Source: Ottelia alismoides | Taxonomy: Eukaryota; Streptophyta; Magnoliopsida; Alismatales; Hydrocharitaceae | Length of the DNA: 64,000 nucleotides | Assembly: GCA_037367405.1 (NCBI GenBank) | Contig: JAZKJV010003133.1 | Span: 434,001-498,000 of the forward strand | Direction of reading: 5' to 3' | In this document: piece after piece, positions 11,691-22,900 of the stretch | Position numbering within the stretch: position 1 is the stretch's first letter | Layout: each line of letters starts with the position of its first letter | Position numbers and translations under genes: made by a program | Notes under the pieces: model-generated | Databases searched by the model: none | What the model saw: only the letters and a program-made list of their open reading frames with translations | Told to the model about the DNA's origin: nothing

Positions 11691-12931
11691 CGAAGAAACC
11701 CCTTAGGGTTTTGTTTAAAAAAGAGGGGGGAAATTTGCATCTTCATCCCCGGGGGTTCTCAAATCTACAGAAACATCCCCGCCTCCTCAAGGACATGCCA
11801 GGCACATGATCTATTGGTAAAAATTGCGATTTCTCTCCTGTGCTTTATTTCTACTACTTATTTGATGCAAGTACAGAATTTATTTACATTTTAGTCCCTG
11901 AACTACAGAACAATAATTTGCTTTGTGTTTTCATTGAAATAAATGTTATTCATGATCCAAAAAATTTGCAAAAATTGTGCTATGCTCCTGATGTTCATAT
12001 CCATCTAGCATAAATTTTTATTGCATTTTGATTTAATTTATCATTATTTAAAATTCAAAAACTGTGTCTTTTTGTCTTATTGAAATTCAAAAACTCATAA
12101 AAATTCGAATATTGTTCCAAAAATTCCAAAAAATAGATTAGTTGTATTTCGTTGTCTTTTAATTTCTAACCAATTTTAACGCATTAATTATTTATAAAAC
12201 CCAAAAAAATTGAAAAATATCAAAAATCTTATAAAAATCACAAAAATTCTACAAAAATCCAAAAATTGTGATTTCAGTTCTTGTTTGTAGATAATTATTT
12301 CTACTTTGTCTTAAAAATAATTGCCAGGAGTATTGTGCATTTAAAAGATTTTTAAATTGCAAATTACTCTAGTCTGTTCACATTTTCTTATTTTCTCACT
12401 GTTTGGTTTTTAGAAAAATACCAAAACATTCGAAAAATCTAAAAAATTCTCAAAAATATTTTAAAATTTTTAAAACTAAAAAATATTTTCTTTGGATTTT
12501 TCTGAGCATTTTTGACTAATTGAAAAATTGCAAAAAGAGTTGGTGTGCTTATTCTTGATCTTGGTTATATTGCTTCATGTTATTTTTGAAAATTAAAAAA
12601 ATTTGCAAAATCAAAATCACTAAAAAATTGAAAATCAGAAAATACAAAAAAAATAGAAATAAAAAATAAAAAGATTAAAAAAAATAACAAAAACCAAGGA
12701 TAGTTGTCCTCTGAGATTCATGTTTTATTTTAATTAGTTTGATTAATTGAATAACCCTCGGTAATTGTAGCCTCCCTGAGTTCGACCCTGTCCGCTATAC
12801 AGGTTAATAAGTAGCAAAAATTTAAAAAAATATTTTTTTGTTGTCACGGGATTTTGGGATAAAAGCAACGACTCGAGACACATATTTTCATCGATTAATT
12901 TTCCAACCTCAACAAATCGTGCTCAACAAAA

Positions 12932-12949
12932 TGGCGTCGTTACCGGGGA
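12932..12949 (+). promoter_or_regulatory. Primer-binding site of element A (tRNA-Asp)
   Basis: TGGCGTCGTTACCGGGGA starts three bases after the 5' LTR. It matches the complement of the 3' end of plant tRNA-Asp at 16 of 18 positions; both differences are C-to-T or G-to-A changes expected of methylation decay. Priming by tRNA-Asp is characteristic of the Athila lineage. Confidence 0.9.
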
Positions 12950-14141
12950 GGCACGACGAGGGTAGTTAGGTTTCTCTTTTGACCTGCTATTCTTGGTTGT
13001 ATATTTTTCCATTCACTTCATTGTTTATATACATTGCATTCATTTCATTTCATTTTTTCTTTTCTCATATTTGATAATCGTTTTTTTACACATTCTCTTT
13101 TCTTTTTCTTGCGAGGGCCCGTGGAGCGAAGGAGGCGATCCTAGGAGAGCCGAAGCACCGAAGCGACGTGGAGGCAGCTTGATTCTTCACCAAGCCGCAG
13201 GATAGCATGAGAAGAGGAGAAGTAGAAAAAAAATTAAAAAGAGAGAGAGAGTTTCTTTTCCATTTGAACTTTGTAACAGGACATTCATTTGTTGCGGGGT
13301 CTGTTTCGCCAAGTGCCGGTGCACTTGGAGGACCTCACCGGTTTTGTTTTCATCGACTTTATTTTTCTTTGTTTCCCGCGGATTTCGTGAGCTACCTCTT
13401 GAATGCTTTAATTAATTTCTTGAGCCAGGTAATTAATTAGGTCCAAACAACATAAACAAGATATTTCTGTGCCTATAGAGTAGAGTGTAATTTGGACTTA
13501 GTCAAATTAACTCGTTCTTACCCGATTAATAGAAGCTATCATCTAGGACGGTTCACTTGCATTGCATATAGGATAGTTTATTTACATTCTATGTGGATCA
13601 CTTGCATGTAGAGTGCTGGCGACAAGGTACACATCTCTAACCCTGTATGCATCATCGTTTTTAATCGCGCATTGGCATTTCTAATCTCCTTCCTTGTTTT
13701 CACTCACATAAGTTAAAAAGGAAATTGAACACTCGGTAGGCGATTCTTTGAAAACATTTTAACCAAGTGATAACTGCCTAAAATTGGAACTGCTAAAGAA
13801 AACTCGACCCTAAAAAAACACAAGGAAAAATCATTGTTTTGGGGAGAGTAACCCCCTCATTGTATTCGTTTTAACTTGCTCGTGTACACATTAAGGATAG
13901 TGCCCAAATCCCATAATTCAGCCTAAGTGTTTGTACAACTTTGTGATTATCACCTAACTCTAAAACAGACAAGATTAAGAGAGCGAACCTTCACGGTCTT
14001 CACATTGTGTTGAGTTGGTGAATTGGGGGTTTGTATTGTGTTTGATTGCTTGTGTGCATACCAGATCCTTCTGTGCATTTGCGTCTTTTTCTCCATATCT
14101 TTTGGCTTGACCCTCGTGCTCTCTCATCTTTTGTTTCGAAG
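12950..14141 (+). other. Element A untranslated leader
   Basis: About 1.2 kb between the primer-binding site and the first in-frame ATG. Several blocks are homologous to the leader of element B: 'CGATTAATAGAA...CATCTAGG', 'TTGCATGTAGAGTG...CAAGGTAC', and the GGGG...CCCC stem-loop at 13841-13855. Shared leader blocks are expected to hold packaging and dimerisation signals. Short frames here (for example 12993-13205) have no support as genes. Confidence 0.65.
13841..13855 (+). promoter_or_regulatory. Conserved leader stem-loop GGGG-AGAGTAA-CCCC (element A)
   Basis: GGGGAGAGTAACCCC is identical in element B (23946-23960), at a similar position ahead of the gag start, within otherwise diverged leader sequence. 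A short GC stem with a purine-rich loop is a plausible packaging or dimer-initiation element of the genomic RNA; that role is inference. Confidence 0.5.
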
Positions 14142-15967
14142 ATGGCCGACTGGAGTTATTTTAATCCGATCTTCGCAGATACCTCATACTCTCCAGACGA
14201 ACCACCTTCCCTTTTCCAGGAGGATCTTCCTCCTGATGTTTGTGCATATCCGCCTAACCCATTATTTTAAGAGTCGGAGGACTTTGATTTTCACCCACCC
14301 TCATTCAACCCACCCGATCCTGGGATTTTGGAGTCACCTTTCGTGATTTCCACACTTAAGACATTGAATCAAATGGTGGAGCATATGAATTCGAGGATTT
14401 CCAATCTATTTAACATAAATGAGAGCCAGAACGTTGCTCCAATATTTGAGGATATCGATTCACTTGAGGATAATCATGAGAGCTTGAAATCATCCAAAAT
14501 ACAAAAAAATGAGAAAATTTTGAAAATACAAAAACATTTCGGGAGACGCGTTGATTCATTTTGTGAGGAGAGGACCCAAATGACCGATCATTTACCTACA
14601 CAGCCATGTCCCAACCTTGACCTCGAGGATGCTACTGTACAGACTGCTCTTGGCAATCCTCGTGTAAATGCTGATTCCGACCTCCTCCCTTGTATAGATG
14701 AGGTCCAAAAATTCAAAAAAATATTGACTAAACCCGAAGTGGTGGCCACCCTTCATGAGATCCTTAAAGCCCCACTTCAACAGGCCATGATAGATATATC
14801 TACTCCTCAACACAAGAAGAAAAATCAAGGGAAAAGATCTAAGTGTCACATCTTGACCATGGCCACTGCCTACGCCATCTCTCATCGTCCATATTTTAAG
14901 AAAGGGAACACGACCACACCTCTTGTGAGTTGCTCCATATCTGACTATTCTTATGGTAACGCTTTCCTTGATGGTGGTTCATCAATCAATATAATACCCT
15001 TCTCTATGGTACAATCTCTTCATCTTGGGCCTCTCAAGAAAACCAGGATGATAGTTCAATTCGCTATGGATCTATCAAGAGGCCGAAGGGTATTTTAGAA
15101 AACACTATCATTCTTATTCAAGGCATGAATTTCACTTCAGATTTTGTTGTAATGCCCATGGAGACCTCCACCCCTGTGGAGCACCCTCCAATCATCCTGG
15201 GACGACCTTTCCTCACATCTGCAGGAGCCGTTATTGATTATGGTTCATGAGAGATTCGCTTCCGTTCTGATGTAGGGAGCGATGTGTTGATCACTACACC
15301 CGCTACCGACCAGAGACCTGCATCCTATGAGAGCATGTCCGTGTTAGCCAACCCCAAGGAATTTGACCTCGATGATAATATCAGAGATTCTTGTTATATA
15401 TTGGATGATAATGAAACCCAAGAATTCCTCTTCAAGGAGGAAGATTCGTAAAGCATAGACCTTGGAGTTCCCCCTTCTTGTATGTGGAGATGTATTGATG
15501 ACATCCGCGGAATTTACACGATAGACACCTTAGAGCGGAAGGCAAAATATGAGACTAGACAGGACAAACATGATTTGACTACTTCCACTGATGAGTCCGT
15601 TCCTATTCACCCTGATTCAGATGAGATCGATCAGGCCAAATTTGATTTGATTGCTTTTATAAAAGAATTTTGGCCTTTTGATAGAGATGATGATCCAGTA
15701 GAGGCTTGCCTGTGTTATATTGATCCTACTTTTTCTGATAATGATTTCGAGCCATTTTACTTTGATGTTTGTGAGACTTCTCAGGCCAGACATGACAATA
15801 CTACTTCCAATAATCAGTTTAGGCCTGCACAATCTGAAACAGCTGAGGAAACATTCTTGGTCGATCCTACTCAGTTCGTATCTAATGATGATCCCAATAT
15901 CGACCTACACCTTGTCAAATCCATACCTCAGCGGTCCTGCAAGAAGGTTCGTTTTCGACCTTCTTGA
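14142..15967 (+). pseudogene. Element A polyprotein remnant with retropepsin-like domain, no capsid
   Basis: Starting at the ATG of MADWSYFNPIFADT (14142), one frame runs to a stop at 14268 (TAA), continues in the same frame to a frameshift near 15063, then runs in the next frame to 15967 with stops at 15248 (TGA) and 15449 (TAA). The protein is about 600 codons. The N-terminal half is acidic and Asn-rich with a short helical part (TLKTLNQMVEHMNSRISNLF). The middle contains an aspartic-protease core, FLDGGSSINIIP near 14967 (usually DSG, here DGG) and IILGRPFL near 15195, the same motifs as in element B's protease. The C-terminal 230 codons are acidic and unrecognised. There is no gag capsid, zinc knuckle, RT or integrase. 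The missing capsid makes self-assembly unlikely, so I read it as a non-autonomous element's own protein, now dead. Confidence 0.75.
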
Positions 15968-16059
15968 CCTTTGTACATCCACTCCTCTTGTATATCCTTT
16001 CGTTTCACTCTTTCTTCTTCCGTTTTATCATTCACTCCTTTTCCGTGTGTGTATATATG

Positions 16060-16419
16060 CTATACTTAGGATGTGCTTTATCCTAAGTATAGGGGGGTGA
16101 ACGATCTGTGTTGTTCATATTCGTCATGTTCATCACTCTTGTTATTGTTGCCTATACTTAGGGATACTCTACCCTAAGTATGGGGGGGTGATGTTGTTCA
16201 TATCGTGTCTTTTTATTTTTGAGTCTGTACATTCTTGTCATCGGTTTTCCCTTTTTGTACACTCTACTATACTTAGGATTATTTGATCCTAAGTATAGGG
16301 GGGATCACCATCTTCTCCTCTTTTTATCTTTTCTTTTCATTTTTCTATACTTAGCACGAGTTATGTCTTCCTTGTTCGCTCTCTGATCACTATGAGGACA
16401 TAGTTCGAGCTAAGTATAG
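16060..16419 (+). repeat. Hairpin / polypurine array of element A (4 units)
   Basis: Four inverted repeats, each CTATACTTAG... paired with ...CTAAGTATAG and followed by five to seven Gs. Units: 16060-16092 (12-bp perfect stem, 9-nt loop), 16151-16184 (13 bp with one G-T pair), 16267-16298 (13-bp perfect stem, 6-nt loop) and 16345-16419 (a longer 26-base arm with four mismatches enclosing about 23 nt). Inner stem positions change on both arms together (GGA/TCC, GGG/CCC, GGAT/ATCC, GC/GC). The 3' arm plus G-run reproduces the polypurine tract found just before the LTR of element B. Counterparts occur in B at 31287-31784. Confidence 0.9.
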
Positions 16420-16518
16420 GGGGGTGTCGTATATATTATATATATACTTTAGATATAACTCATACTTTTAAATACGTTTATTTGGAGGGTTATGTGTGTA
16501 ATTTTGTAAGATCCACGT

Positions 16519-16612
16519 GTGCAAAAAAACAAAAAAACAACAAAACAACAAAAAAACAAAAAAAACAACAAAAACAAAACAAAACAAAACAAAAAAAACA
16601 CAAAAAAATCTC
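16519..16612. repeat. Low-complexity CAAAA-rich tract
   Basis: About 90 bases composed almost only of A with interspersed C (CAAAAAAAC, CAACAAAA, repeated AAAAC). It lies in the 3' non-coding part of element A and has no close counterpart in element B. Confidence 0.85.
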
Positions 16613-17937
16613 TTGTATATACTTGTATATATTTTACTAATACTTTTTCCTTGAAAAAAACTACAAAACCAAAAATCTATAAAAATTTGCAAAATTAAAA
16701 AAAAACCCTTTCTTTCACATCTGCATTTTTTTCCTAAAAAAAAATCCATAAAAAGTTCAAAATTAGAAAATTATTAAAAAATGTGTATTCTTTTCACATG
16801 TGCATCATTCCTTTTCCAAAAAAAACTCTCTGCATTGTTCATATTTTGCATTTGCATGTGCATTTTTCAGGATAGTATTGACATTTAAACTATGTCTGGA
16901 ATAAAATTGAAGAATGGAGCTTAGTTGGACCTTAATCCACCTAATTCTCAGAGGAACTTCACCGAGAAATAGGATTTTAGAAGCTTTAGGTCCTTGACTT
17001 AATTCTTTGAGTTCCACATGACAATGTGCAGTGTTTGACTCTTAGTGTCTAACCTGGTCTCTTCATTCTGGGTATAAATCTGGAATAGGGAATCAATTTG
17101 TACTCTCGCACTATGCACTTAGCTCAACTCAGACGGGATGTTGGAAGACTGTGTGAGTTTCTTTTATGGTAGCATGGAAATCTAAAGACCGGAGTACGGG
17201 TTGAAATAAAGCTTCGGAAAAGGGATGGACGACTGGGCACAATTTTTTCTAAGACCCAAAAAAATATACGGAAATAAAAGATTCTATATCCGTAGGGGCA
17301 CAACAAGATCCAAGCAGAACCACCAAAAATTAAAATACAAATAAGCCACTACCAAATAAATATCTGACCAAAAAGGTCCAAGCTTCAAGAAAACCTGCAG
17401 ATCTTGGTGGAGACTCGGCTACACTGGCCAGCTTCACAAGGAGAGGTGACTACACTGGCCACCCTCCAGTTCTTTTCTCCTTCTTCTAACTTCTCCCCCA
17501 ATTCAATTGTGAACACAATGCGACAGACCTTAGAAGGAAATACCTGATTCCCCGAGGACGAGTTATTAGAGAGGAGATTTGCATGGTAGTCCGGCATTTT
17601 GGATGGGAAGAGCTAAAACCTTTCACACACATGAGTCGATTGTTCAATGTTCATAGGGTGTGCTTTGGGAATAGGATTGATCTAAGATGACTTCTGAGCC
17701 GAAACTGTGACAATGATATGTAGAACTTGAGGAGTGTTGATTTTAAAAATTCTAAGTCTCACAGAAGTTTCGACACACTAATAATCCAAAGGTCCGACAG
17801 AGCTCCAAACTAAAATTTTATGAAGATAAGTTTAATACTCAATGATGTCCTACTTTCTTTATTTTCCCTTTCTTTTTCTTTTTCTTTTTCTTCACTTATT
17901 CTTTCAAATAAGTGTTTGCTAAGGGACTAGCAATGGT
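16613..17937 (+). other. Element A 3' non-coding region
   Basis: No gene. Blocks are homologous to element B's 3' region (about 32600-33700): 'GGAGCTTAGTTGGACCTTAA', 'CTTGACTTAATTCTTTGAG', a GGTGACTACACTGGCCACC imperfect stem-loop at 17445-17463, and 'AAGTGTTTGCTAAGG' before the polypurine tract. Short minus-strand frames here are unsupported. An env-like gene, present in some Athila relatives, is absent. Confidence 0.65.
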
Positions 17938-17951
17938 AAAGCATAGGGGGA
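17938..17951 (+). promoter_or_regulatory. Polypurine tract of element A
   Basis: AAAGCATAGGGGGA directly abuts the 3' LTR start TGATGAATC, the required position for the plus-strand primer. It is a slightly altered form of the AAGTATAGGGGGA tract used by element B. Confidence 0.85.
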
Positions 17952-20900
17952 TGATGAATCTGCGATTCGTCATCTTTATTCATTTATTTTAGCTTAAAAT
18001 CCCTTATAAAACACCTGCATATAACGCTAACTCCATATTCTTACTAACTTGCATCTGTGTGTAAATATTGTACATTTTTTACTAATTTTAACATAAATAA
18101 ATAAAGAAAGAAAGGAAAAATAAAGAAAATAAAATAAAAAAAGAAGACTGTATACAGGCTGACCCGAACCCCGAGAGAAGGTCAAGACTTGACCTGATCG
18201 AGCAGGAATAAAGTAGGGGGAGATAGGGTCCTTAACTAGAAAATCCAAAAAAATGTGTTCTCACTTATTTTGTAAATATCTGTATAAACTGACACTAATT
18301 TATTTGTGTATTAATTGACCTCAAATTGAATAACATTCAAAACCAAAGTTGTGAATACAAATGTGTTCTAATTACTAAAATTGATTGCACAATTAAATCA
18401 TGTAAAGAATAAAAGTAGCCATACTTGGAAAAAACCACTAAGCACTAATTGAAAGACCAATTCCGGTTCCATATGAGCTCAAATTGAATCAATCTCACTT
18501 TCATTGGACTCGAAATTAAATTATCTTTAAAATGGTTATATTTTCATAATTTTTGGAGTTACAGTTGAAAAGTCAGTTTTCTGGGGTGGTTTGTGCAATT
18601 TTCCCTTGGATTTTGTGCATATTGTATTTGTATATATTTGTAAATATTTTTTACTAATTTTTTAAAAATAAAAATAAAAAGAAAAAAAATAAAATTCTTT
18701 AAAAACAAATAATCTAATTTCGTCATTAACCATTATGTATAATGCCATATTTGTATATAGTATATGTAGATAGTTGCTATTTTTAATTAACCTTTGTAAA
18801 AAATAAAAAAATAATATTTTTTAATTCAAATAATTAAAGTGACAAAAATTAAAAAAAATTAGATAATTTTGTAATTATTTTTTTATCTCTTTTATTTTGC
18901 CTCTTCTCATCTCTTTATCTCTTCCACCAAAAAAATCAACAAATTCAAAAATTCAAAATTCATCTCTATCTCTCTATTTATATGGCTCCTTCTCCCTCAT
19001 TCCAACTTGATCAATCTTTAGAGAGAGGAGCCCGATCTCCGAGAGAAATTTCGTAGAGGAAGTTGCCTAGCCTCCGAGCCGTCCGGTGACAGCGAGTCGG
19101 CCTTTTTGAGGCGATCACGGTCTATTTTCCGCTCCTAAGGTGAGATCCACATTTTTTCGCATTTTATCTAGTTTAATCATGGTTTAGATCGTCGTTTTTA
19201 CTTTATTTTCATCGTCATTTTTATTTCTCTAGATCTAAAAAAAATTCATCACGATTTTTATCCATCTTCGATTCCGAATTTTCATCTCATCATCGCGATC
19301 TCTCCGCCTTCGTTTTCTATCTCTCACGATCTATCAACTCCGACCACGCACGGTGGTCGGAGAGTCGGGTTTGAATCCTCCACTTTCGCCGAATCCCCAT
19401 TCACTTTCCGATTTTGTAGATAAATAAAAAAAATTCCTTTATCTCTAACATCGATTTTGCAGGATCATTAATAAAAAAATAAAAAAATTAATTATCGTTA
19501 TTTTATCTAACGTTTGTTTTGTAGGGAAACTTTATAAAAAAATAAAAAAATCTTCTTTCTTTCTTTTCTTATTTTCGGATTCACAAAAAAAGATAAAAAA
19601 AAGTTTTTATTACTATTTTGATTCCCTATTTACATCCAAATTACAAATAATAATAATAATAATAATAAAAATAGAAGGGACGGCAACCCCAAGCGCCGCC
19701 GCCCCTCCATCACTCGCCGCCACCATCCTCCGGCAGACCCGCGACGGCCCCTCCGCCTGATCTTCACTACTAAAGCTCGTCGCCAGCCCGCGGCATCTCC
19801 TCCGCTAGAAGCCGCCGCAACCTCCACCGCCGTACGCACGAGTAACGCCGCCCCACCGCCTCTCCATCGCGGGCGGCAGACCCGCCAACCACGCGCACCT
19901 GCCGCACGTCTCTCACCCGCCTCCTCGCCGCGACCTCGCTTCTGCCGCAAACCCCACCGATGCGCGACGCGTGCGCTCCGCCCGAAGCTCCTCCCGACCG
20001 TCGTACGCACGAGTAGCGCCACCCAACTCGCCGCCTCCCTCGCGCCACTGTGCGTGCGCGGGGAAGAAGAAGGCGCCGCCCCGCCTCCGCTCCATAACGC
20101 CTCCGCCCGCCGAAGCCACCGCATCACCTCCACCATCGAAGAAGAAAGGGTGGGCAACGGTGCCCCCCCATCATGACCCTCTTACTCCTTGAGCAAGAAA
20201 CGAAGAAACCCCTTAGGGTTTTGTTTAAAAAAAGGGGGGAAATTTGCATCTTCATCCCCGGAGGTTCTCAAATCTACAGAAACATCCCCGCCTCCTCAGG
20301 CACATGCTAGGCACATGATCTATTGGTAAAAATTGCGATTTCTCTCCTGTGCTTTATTTCTACTACTTATTTGATGCAAGTACAGAATTTATTTACATTT
20401 TAGTCCTTGAACTACAGAACAATAATTTGCTTTGTGTTTTCATTGAAATAAATGTTATTCACGATCCAAAAAATTTGCAAAAATTGTGCTATGCTCCTGA
20501 TGTTCATATCCATCTAGCATAAATTTTTTATTGCATTTTGATTTCATTTATCATTATTTAAAATTCAAAAGAGTGTCTTTTTGTCTTATTGAAATTCCAA
20601 AATTCATAAAAAATCGAATATTATTCCAAAAATTCCAAAAAAATTAGAGTATTTGTATTTCATTGTCTTTTAATTTCTGACCAATTTTAACACATTAATT
20701 ATTTATAAAACACAAAAAAATTGAAAATATCAAAAATCTTATAAAAATCATAAAAAATTCTACAAAAATCCAAAAATTGTGATTTCAGTTCCTTTTTGTA
20801 GATAATTATTTCTAATTTGTCTTAAAAATAATTGCCCGGAGTTTTGGGCATTTAGAAGATTTTTAAATTGCAAATCACTCCAGGATGTGCACATTTTCTT

Positions 20901-21442
20901 ATTTGCTCACTGTTTGATTTTTAGAAAAATACAAAAACATCTGAAAAATCTACAAAAATTCTCAAAAATATTTTAAAACTTTTAAAACTAAAAAATATTT
21001 TCTTTGGATTTTTCTGAGATTTTTTTACTAATTGAAAAATTGCAAAAAGAGTTGGTGTGCTTATTTTTGATCTTGTTTATATTGCTTCGTGTTATTTTTG
21101 AAAATTAAAAAAAATTGCAAAATCAAAATCACTAAAAATTTGAAAATCATAAAATACAAAAAAATAGAAATAAAAAAATTAAAAAGATTCAAAAAAACAA
21201 CAAAAACTTAGGATAGTTGTCCTATGAGATTCCTGTTTTCTTTTAATTAGTTTGATTATTTGAATAACCCTCGGGAATTGTAGCCTCCCTGAGTTTGACC
21301 CTGTCCGCTATACAGGTTAATAAGTAGCAAAATTTTAAAAAAAAATATTTTTTGTTGTCACGGGATTTTGGGATAAAAGCAACGACTCGACACACATATT
21401 TTCGTCAATTAATTTTCCAACCTTAATAAATCACGCTCAACA
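17952..21442 (+). repeat. Element A 3' LTR
   Basis: A 3491-bp direct repeat of 9435-12928 with scattered single-base differences and small indels. It keeps the signature block (18179-18225), the TATA-like box at 18975-18983, the GC island and the A-tract domain, and ends CTCAACA at 21442, followed by the CCCCC target repeat. The frames at 19630-20192 are compositional shadows of the GC island. Confidence 0.94.
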
Positions 21443-21447
21443 CCCCC
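21443..21447 (+). repeat. Target-site duplication of element A (right copy)
   Basis: CCCCC directly after the CA end of the A 3' LTR, matching 9430-9434. Confidence 0.95.
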
Positions 21448-22880
21448 AGACTTTGCTATATTACGATGAGGTCCTCAGCCACGTCACCTCACGTGCCTGT
21501 GCGCATGAGGTGTGGGGTATTTTGTGGGGGACCCCCTAGAGCTTTGCATATTTATATTTAGTTCACAAACTTGTTTATGCAGTTATAAAGTTTTGGGAAT
21601 TTTGCATATCAGCCCTCACAATTTTGAAAAGTGTGTACGGGTCCTTGTCTGTCACGTGTTTTGTGCACGTGAGTGTGACGTTTTTACAGGCGCACGGCTG
21701 TGGGTTTTGGATTTATTGTTTGGTCCACGGAGTTTTTATTTAAGTATATATTTTCTGGATAAATTGCACTTTGGCCCTGGATGTTCTAGATATTGATGAT
21801 AATACCCTTGCCAATAGTGTAGTTTTCTTTGTTGTCTCTGTTTATTTCATGCATCTATAAAATTCGAAAAATCACCAAAAAAGTTATCGTAGCTTCATGT
21901 TGCATTCTACTATCACGTCATATTTTTATTTTGCATTTTTGTTGCATTTTAATATTTCAAAAAATTCAAAAACATGCATTTTCTTTACTGTTTGCTTTAA
22001 GAAAAACATAAAATTAATAAAAACCCTGTGAAATATTCCAAAAAATTACATTTTGTTTGTTTTTTTTTTAACTTCAATCCAAAAATAATTAAAAAAATAC
22101 AAAAGAAAACTCCTAAAAATAGTAAAACCCCTAAATTCTTCATAAAAATATTAAAAATTCCTAAAAATTCATAAAAATTTAATTTCTATTTCCTAATTTT
22201 CTCTTTTTTCCCCTTTATTTTAAAATTAATTTGGAGGATTCTGGCTTCTGTTTGATATTTTATTTCTCCATTTTAGTTTCAGCCTTTTGTTTTGTTCACT
22301 GTTTCCAGTATTTTTGACTTTAAAAATACCAAAAAAATTTAAAAAAGTATAGAAAAATCACAAAAAATTGAAAAATATAAAAATCCCAAAAATATATTAT
22401 TTCTTGATTTTTGCTTATTTTTACCTATTTTTATATATACATTATATTTCTCTTTTATTTTTTGTATATATACTTCATTATTGAAAAAAGAGAGAAAAAA
22501 ATTATAAAATATAAAAAGAAAATGAAAATCAGAAAATTAAAAATCAAAATATAAATTATAAAATAAAAAATTAGATAAATAATAATTAAAAACCCACAAA
22601 AATAGCATAGATAGACCAATACTTTACAATCTCATTCTTGAGCCTTGATTGCCTGATCTATCCTGCTTATAAATTCTTTGCACTATAGACACTCTACATT
22701 ATTTGCACTATAGACATATTTTGAAGAGTTAAAATAAATTTTAACTCCACACTTTGATTACTTGATTTTATTTGTGGGTTAATTGTTGACTTAACCCGGG
22801 TTTATTGAGGGTCGCCACAACGACTGTGTCTCCACCTTGTGTGAGATACATTTAGACCCCCGATATCTACGGGTTAATCA
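21448..22880 (+). repeat. Element B 5' LTR, second part
   Basis: It resumes B's LTR at AGACTTTGCTATATTA and matches 36099-37524 of the 3' LTR. It has G-box cores CACGTG at 21490-21495, 21653-21658 and 21666-21671, an A-tract-rich AT domain (about 21960-22620), and ends GGGTTAATCA at 22880. Together with 7062-9434 it makes a 3806-bp LTR. Confidence 0.93.
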
Positions 22881-22882
22881 AA

Positions 22883-22900
22883 TGACGTCGTTGTCGGGGA
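22883..22900 (+). promoter_or_regulatory. Primer-binding site of element B (tRNA-Asp)
   Basis: TGACGTCGTTGTCGGGGA begins two bases after the 5' LTR. It matches the complement of the tRNA-Asp 3' end at 15 of 18 positions; all three differences are C-to-T or G-to-A decay. It is homologous to the site in element A. Confidence 0.87.

Larger units (their letters stand above)
9435..12928 (+). repeat. Element A 5' LTR
   Basis: It contains, in order: the shared signature block (a 17-bp palindrome of AGGTCAAG and CTTGACCT at 9659-9675, then AATAAAGTAGGGGGAGATA ending at 9705); AT-rich sequence; a TATA-like box at 10463-10472; a GC- and CpG-rich island at about 11160-11690; and an A-tract-rich AT domain at about 11990-12690. 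The ORFs in the GC island, on both strands, have no family resemblance and reflect base composition, not genes. Confidence 0.93.
9435..21442 (+). mobile_element. Element A: non-autonomous Athila-related LTR retrotransposon
   Basis: A 12,008-bp element with LTRs at 9435-12928 (3494 bp) and 17952-21442 (3491 bp), both TGATGAATC...CTCAACA or close to it, and a CCCCC target duplication. The internal region is only 5.0 kb. It has a tRNA-Asp primer-binding site, a leader homologous to that of B, one long broken frame with a protease-like domain but no capsid, RT, RNase H or integrase, a four-unit hairpin array, and a polypurine tract. It probably used proteins of a B-like element. The LTR pair differs by only a few percent by eye, so it inserted later than B. 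Confidence 0.93.

Noticed and set aside
11138..11894. Several 60-170 codon frames on both strands (Arg/Gly/Ala-rich), repeated at 19630-20192
   Set aside because: They lie in the GC island of LTR A, occur in overlapping frames on both strands and have no domain; GC-rich DNA lacks stop codons by composition.
12932..12949. tRNA-like sequence that could mark a tRNA-Asp gene
   Set aside because: Only the complement of the last 18 bases is present, directly after an LTR; it is a primer-binding site.
16060..16092. Hairpin followed by a homopolymer run as a bacterial-type terminator
   Set aside because: The run is G on the coding strand, not T, and the context is a eukaryotic retrotransposon.
16060..16419. 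Regularly spaced repeats as a CRISPR-like array
   Set aside because: Repeats are palindromic hairpins with unequal spacing in a plant retrotransposon; no cas genes and wrong kind of organism.
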